Positions 61,337 through 64,000 of a stretch of DNA of 64,000 bases are shown piece by piece. Location: NCBI RefSeq assembly GCF_017315725.1, contig NZ_JAFLRG010000002.1:186001-250000 (forward strand), given 5' to 3'. Position 1 is the stretch's first letter. Every line of letters starts with the position of its first letter. The stretch is from Trinickia acidisoli. GTDB taxonomy: Bacteria; Pseudomonadota; Gammaproteobacteria; Burkholderiales; Burkholderiaceae. Position numbers and translations under genes: made by a program. The notes beneath the pieces are model-generated. The model saw nothing but the letters and a program-made list of their open reading frames with translations, searched no databases and was not told the DNA's origin.

Positions 61337-62296
61337 TCAAAAACTAATAGTGGCCGTAATCGTGTCGCTATAGCTACCCGGCAGCGGAGTTGTTTGCGAC
61401 GGGACTTCGCCGTAGACAGTAAGCACGACCGAATTGCCGGTACCTGTTCCGGTCTCCATCGTGGTGCCGCTGGTGCCATCGCCCCATATTTGCGAATGCG
61501 TCGAATTGGTGTAGAGCTGATAGCTGATCGTGCCTCCGCCGCCCGATCTTTGCATCTCGCGCGCTGTGACGCTGCCACTAGAGCCGCCGTTCAGCGCAAT
61601 CCGCCACGCGTCGCCGCTGGTGCACTGCGCAGTAATCGAACCCGTGGCGTTCAGTGCGGTAGTCGTCACGCTAGTTGCCGCGAAAGTAACATTTGTCGCG
61701 TTGATATTGCAGTCGTTGATAACGGTGGCAGAAGCGGTGAACGTGACGTGCTTCGATGAGGAAAGCGACGAGCAACTTGGCTCGGCGGATGAATAAAATC
61801 CATAGGTTATCGTTGCATTGGTACCGCTGAAGCTTTCCGTGTACGAGGTGCTGGCATTACCGGCAGTCGGAACCGTTGGCTGGTTGGCCGTGATCTGGCC
61901 GTATATCGTTACCGCCTGAGAGGTGCTGGTGCTTGTTGAGGGCTTGGTTAGCGTGAGTGAAATAGGTGTCGTCCCGTTGGAGACGGAGCCCCACATGATC
62001 GAATAGGCTCCATCCTGGTACAGGCCATATTGCATGGTGTTGCTTCCATGCTTGAGATCGAGGGGCGTCGCCACGTTCTGATTCAAGCACACCAGCACAT
62101 TGGGTGTAGTGGTGTTTTTCGGCCAGGTGCATGTAACGGTGATCGTGCCGGTAGTGTCGACTGCGCTGAGGCTAATCGGACTGACGTTACCGAAGCTGAT
62201 TGCGGATGCGGCGGCTGAGCAGCTTTGAGCGTTCGCCAAGCTAGGGAGGCAAAGCGTCAGCACACAAAGAATGAGCTGGAACGTGTACCGCTTCAT
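61337..62296 (-). CDS. two-domain spore-coat-U (SCPU) pilin or tip adhesin
   Basis: The 319-residue product with signal peptide (FQLILCVLTLCLPSLANA) and two SCPU-type beta domains in tandem. Domain 1: SCSAAASAISFGNVSPISLS, TITVTCTWPKNTT, MQYGLYQDGAYSIMWGS, VTIYGQITANQPT. Domain 2: NDCNINATNVTFAATSV, ITAQCTSGDAWRIAL, ISYQLYTNSTHSQIWGD, VVLTVYGEVPSQT, ending TITATISF. SCPU proteins are subunits of archaic-type chaperone-usher pili used in adhesion and biofilm. A double-domain form suggests a tip subunit. GGAGG six bases before ATG; coupled to the usher stop (ATGA). Confidence 0.88.
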   Translation of the reverse strand: MKRYTFQLILCVLTLCLPSLANAQSCSAAASAISFGNVSPISLSAVDTTGTITVTCTWPKNTTTPNVLVCLNQNVATPLDLKHGSNTMQYGLYQDGAYSIMWGSVSNGTTPISLTLTKPSTSTSTSQAVTIYGQITANQPTVPTAGNASTSYTESFSGTNATITYGFYSSAEPSCSSLSSSKHVTFTASATVINDCNINATNVTFAATSVTTTALNATGSITAQCTSGDAWRIALNGGSSGSVTAREMQRSGGGGTISYQLYTNSTHSQIWGDGTSGTTMETGTGTGNSVVLTVYGEVPSQTTPLPGSYSDTITATISF

Positions 62297-64000
62297 TGCC
62301 GGCCTCCGGTCAAGCTTCGACACTTTAGCGGTCCGATTGTCCGCAACGAGCCGTCGCTCGGAGGGGTATACGTGAACTCTGTTGTGCACCTCGATGTGCC
62401 GCTGCCGATCAACAAGTGATTGTCATGCACGAGACCGTCAATGAAGGCGAGGCCGTCGTAGCCGACGATCGTGCCCTTTCCGCTTTCTTCATGGTGGACC
62501 TGTGTGCCAGGTGGGAGGATCTTGCCGTCCGGGCCGTCGAGGATCACGGAAGCCGCCTGGTAGCGTGTCATACCAAAGTGCGCGAGCACGCCGGACTGTG
62601 CCTGCGGCGTCAGGTTCATCGAGGTGGCGGCAAGCCGGACATTGGCGGGTAGATTCATGGGTTCGATGCTCACCTCGTTGTTCTGATAGGCGTTCAGATC
62701 CGGGATCAGCAGGTGCCCGGAGCCATCGGTGACGCCGATCAGACGGTTCTCGTGCAACACTGGAATTCCTGCGACACCATCCGTGGACACCAGCGCGAAT
62801 CCATTATCAATGCGGCGCGAGAGTTGGACGCTTCGATCCATCAGCACCGCGGCACCGGTTATATCGAGCGATGCGTTAGTGACTTTACCGATATTCTGTG
62901 CGGCGGCGGTCACTTCGCCGTCGTTGCCCAGGTATTGCACTTGTGCTTGCCGGAAAGGCGTATTCCCCATGCCTTCAGCTTGTGCACCCCAGCCCCAGCC
63001 ACCCGCATAGTCGGGCGAGCGTATCGCGTTGATGTTGTAGTTCGATTGACCATTTTCGCGTCCGACAGTGGTGCTGATCGAGGTTTTATGTAGGAATCCT
63101 AAGCTTAAGGTGATGAACGCGCCCGACCCACTATGTTGCTCGAAGTCTTTGTAGGCACTCAAACTGAGTGATGTCAGATGGCCGAAATTCAGCGTGCAGG
63201 AAATCGAGCCGATTTTCGAGGAGGGTGAATCCGGATATTTTGATCCGATGTAGCTTAGTGAGAAAGTTTGGTGTCGCATGAACGGGAACGAGAACGTCAC
63301 CTGATCGGTTGCCGACGGCACTAACGAGCCCTGACTCGAGGCAAGGTCACCGAAATTGCCAAACGCCCGCACAGTTTGCGCGTTAATCGAAAAGTCACGC
63401 CGGATTAGTTGATAGCCCAAGCTCGCCTGGGTGCCGGCAAAACTGCCGGAACTAGCCGATAACGAGCCGTTGACTACGCCGAGCTGGCCGAACCGCATCA
63501 GCGCACCGCCACCGGCATTGACGAGGTTGTGCGTGGCCTCGGCATGACCTTCCAGTGTGAGTGTGCTGGTCAAGCCGTATCGCATGGTGCCGCTCAACAC
63601 GGGATGGGGATCGTAGGAAAACGATTCGAGGCCGTAGGCACGGCGGACAAAGCCCGCTTCGAACGAGTAGCTAGAGAGGCCAGCCGCAAGCATGCGCGGG
63701 TCGACGTAAAGCGGCATCGACGTGGTGATCGTACGGCCGAGCGCATCGCGTGTGATGACCGTTGCTTGCCCCGCACCCGTAATCCCTGGCACGTTGTTCA
63801 TGATGAACGGGCCACTGGGTACGTTGCCGCTGTACTGCTTCACGCTGTTGATATACACGTCGACGGCAGACGGTACGACAGCCGACCCATAGAGCGCCGG
63901 GACCGGAAAAGTCACTAAGTCGGGCCGCAACGCAAAATTACTGCCCCATTGGAATCCACCGATGCGAATCGAGCGAGTCCAAGCCAGTGATGCTGAAATG
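62293..64000 (-). CDS. chaperone-usher pilus outer-membrane usher (N-terminus beyond the window)
   Basis: The frame is open to the window edge, so only the C-terminal about 570 residues are present. Typical usher sequence: TRSIRIGGFQWGSNFALRPD, VDVYINSVKQYSGNVPSGPF, VPGITGAGQATVITRDALGR, the beta-barrel repeats, the plug and CTD-type segments (IPVLHENRLIGVTDGSGHLL; GFALVSTDGVAGIPVL; GLAFIDGLVHDNHLLIG). It forms the pore that assembles SCPU subunits. The partner chaperone and further subunits should lie beyond 64000. It is intact as far as visible. Confidence 0.93.
   Translation of the reverse strand, partial: ISASLAWTRSIRIGGFQWGSNFALRPDLVTFPVPALYGSAVVPSAVDVYINSVKQYSGNVPSGPFIMNNVPGITGAGQATVITRDALGRTITTSMPLYVDPRMLAAGLSSYSFEAGFVRRAYGLESFSYDPHPVLSGTMRYGLTSTLTLEGHAEATHNLVNAGGGALMRFGQLGVVNGSLSASSGSFAGTQASLGYQLIRRDFSINAQTVRAFGNFGDLASSQGSLVPSATDQVTFSFPFMRHQTFSLSYIGSKYPDSPSSKIGSISCTLNFGHLTSLSLSAYKDFEQHSGSGAFITLSLGFLHKTSISTTVGRENGQSNYNINAIRSPDYAGGWGWGAQAEGMGNTPFRQAQVQYLGNDGEVTAAAQNIGKVTNASLDITGAAVLMDRSVQLSRRIDNGFALVSTDGVAGIPVLHENRLIGVTDGSGHLLIPDLNAYQNNEVSIEPMNLPANVRLAATSMNLTPQAQSGVLAHFGMTRYQAASVILDGPDGKILPPGTQVHHEESGKGTIVGYDGLAFIDGLVHDNHLLIGSGTSRCTTEFTYTPPSDGSLRTIGPLKCRSLTGGRQ

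Overview
The window looks like accessory DNA (plasmid or genomic island) of a betaproteobacterium of the Burkholderiaceae. The reasons are the fairly high G+C, the codon habits, the Burkholderia-type insertion sequences (IS5, ISL3, IS66, IS21, IS3, IS4, ISAs1 and IS110 families) and the mix of a type IVb pilus locus, a VirB/VirD4 type IV secretion system, ankyrin proteins and a chaperone-usher pilus. The many decayed transposases and host-interaction genes would fit a host-restricted symbiont such as the fungal endosymbionts of the genus Mycetohabitans (formerly Burkholderia rhizoxinica group). That placement is inference, not something the sequence proves.

Layout. 0.1-0.9 kb: decayed IS5-type element. 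1-11.7 kb, minus strand: a thin type IVb pilus operon of the R64 type, reading lytic transglycosylase (pilT-like), a small unknown, TcpQ/PilL-like, pilN, pilO, pilP, pilQ, pilR, pilS, pilV. No prepilin peptidase (PilU) and no shufflon recombinase is visible. 11.85-13.06 kb: first member (A) of a three-gene family of large multi-membrane-segment proteins that I do not recognise. 13.4-36.9 kb: a graveyard of insertion sequences. Between them lie small membrane or secreted proteins, one intact ankyrin gene (22.6-23.9 kb), one broken ankyrin gene, broken higBA and parE toxin-antitoxin remnants, and a lone secreted protein (33.2 kb). An IS66 copy with an exact 8-bp target duplication sits just upstream of the higB remnant, and an IS21 copy sits inside an ISAs1 copy.

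36.9-55.9 kb: a degenerate TrbM-like copy, a protein with a 15-bp tandem repeat, a bacterial PH-domain membrane protein, family member B, then a nearly complete secretion operon virB2-B3-B4-B6-B7-B8-B9-B10-B11-virD4 with virB1 convergent at its end. virB5 is missing from its usual place between virB4 and virB6. Beyond it are a 580-residue Ala/Pro-rich membrane protein, divergent from family member C with its 9-bp tandem repeat, and an intact TrbM/KikA-like gene. No relaxase or origin of transfer was found, so the system may deliver proteins rather than DNA. Members A, B and C, the ankyrin proteins and the repeat proteins are the natural effector candidates.

56-60.6 kb, minus strand: a small ankyrin gene, then a tight four-gene operon (transaldolase-like enzyme, saccharopine-dehydrogenase-like NAD(P) protein, HAD phosphatase, DMT-type exporter) that looks like a small-molecule pathway with its own exporter. 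61-64 kb: a 59-residue peptide gene, then a two-domain spore-coat-U (SCPU) pilin and its outer-membrane usher, which runs off the window end.
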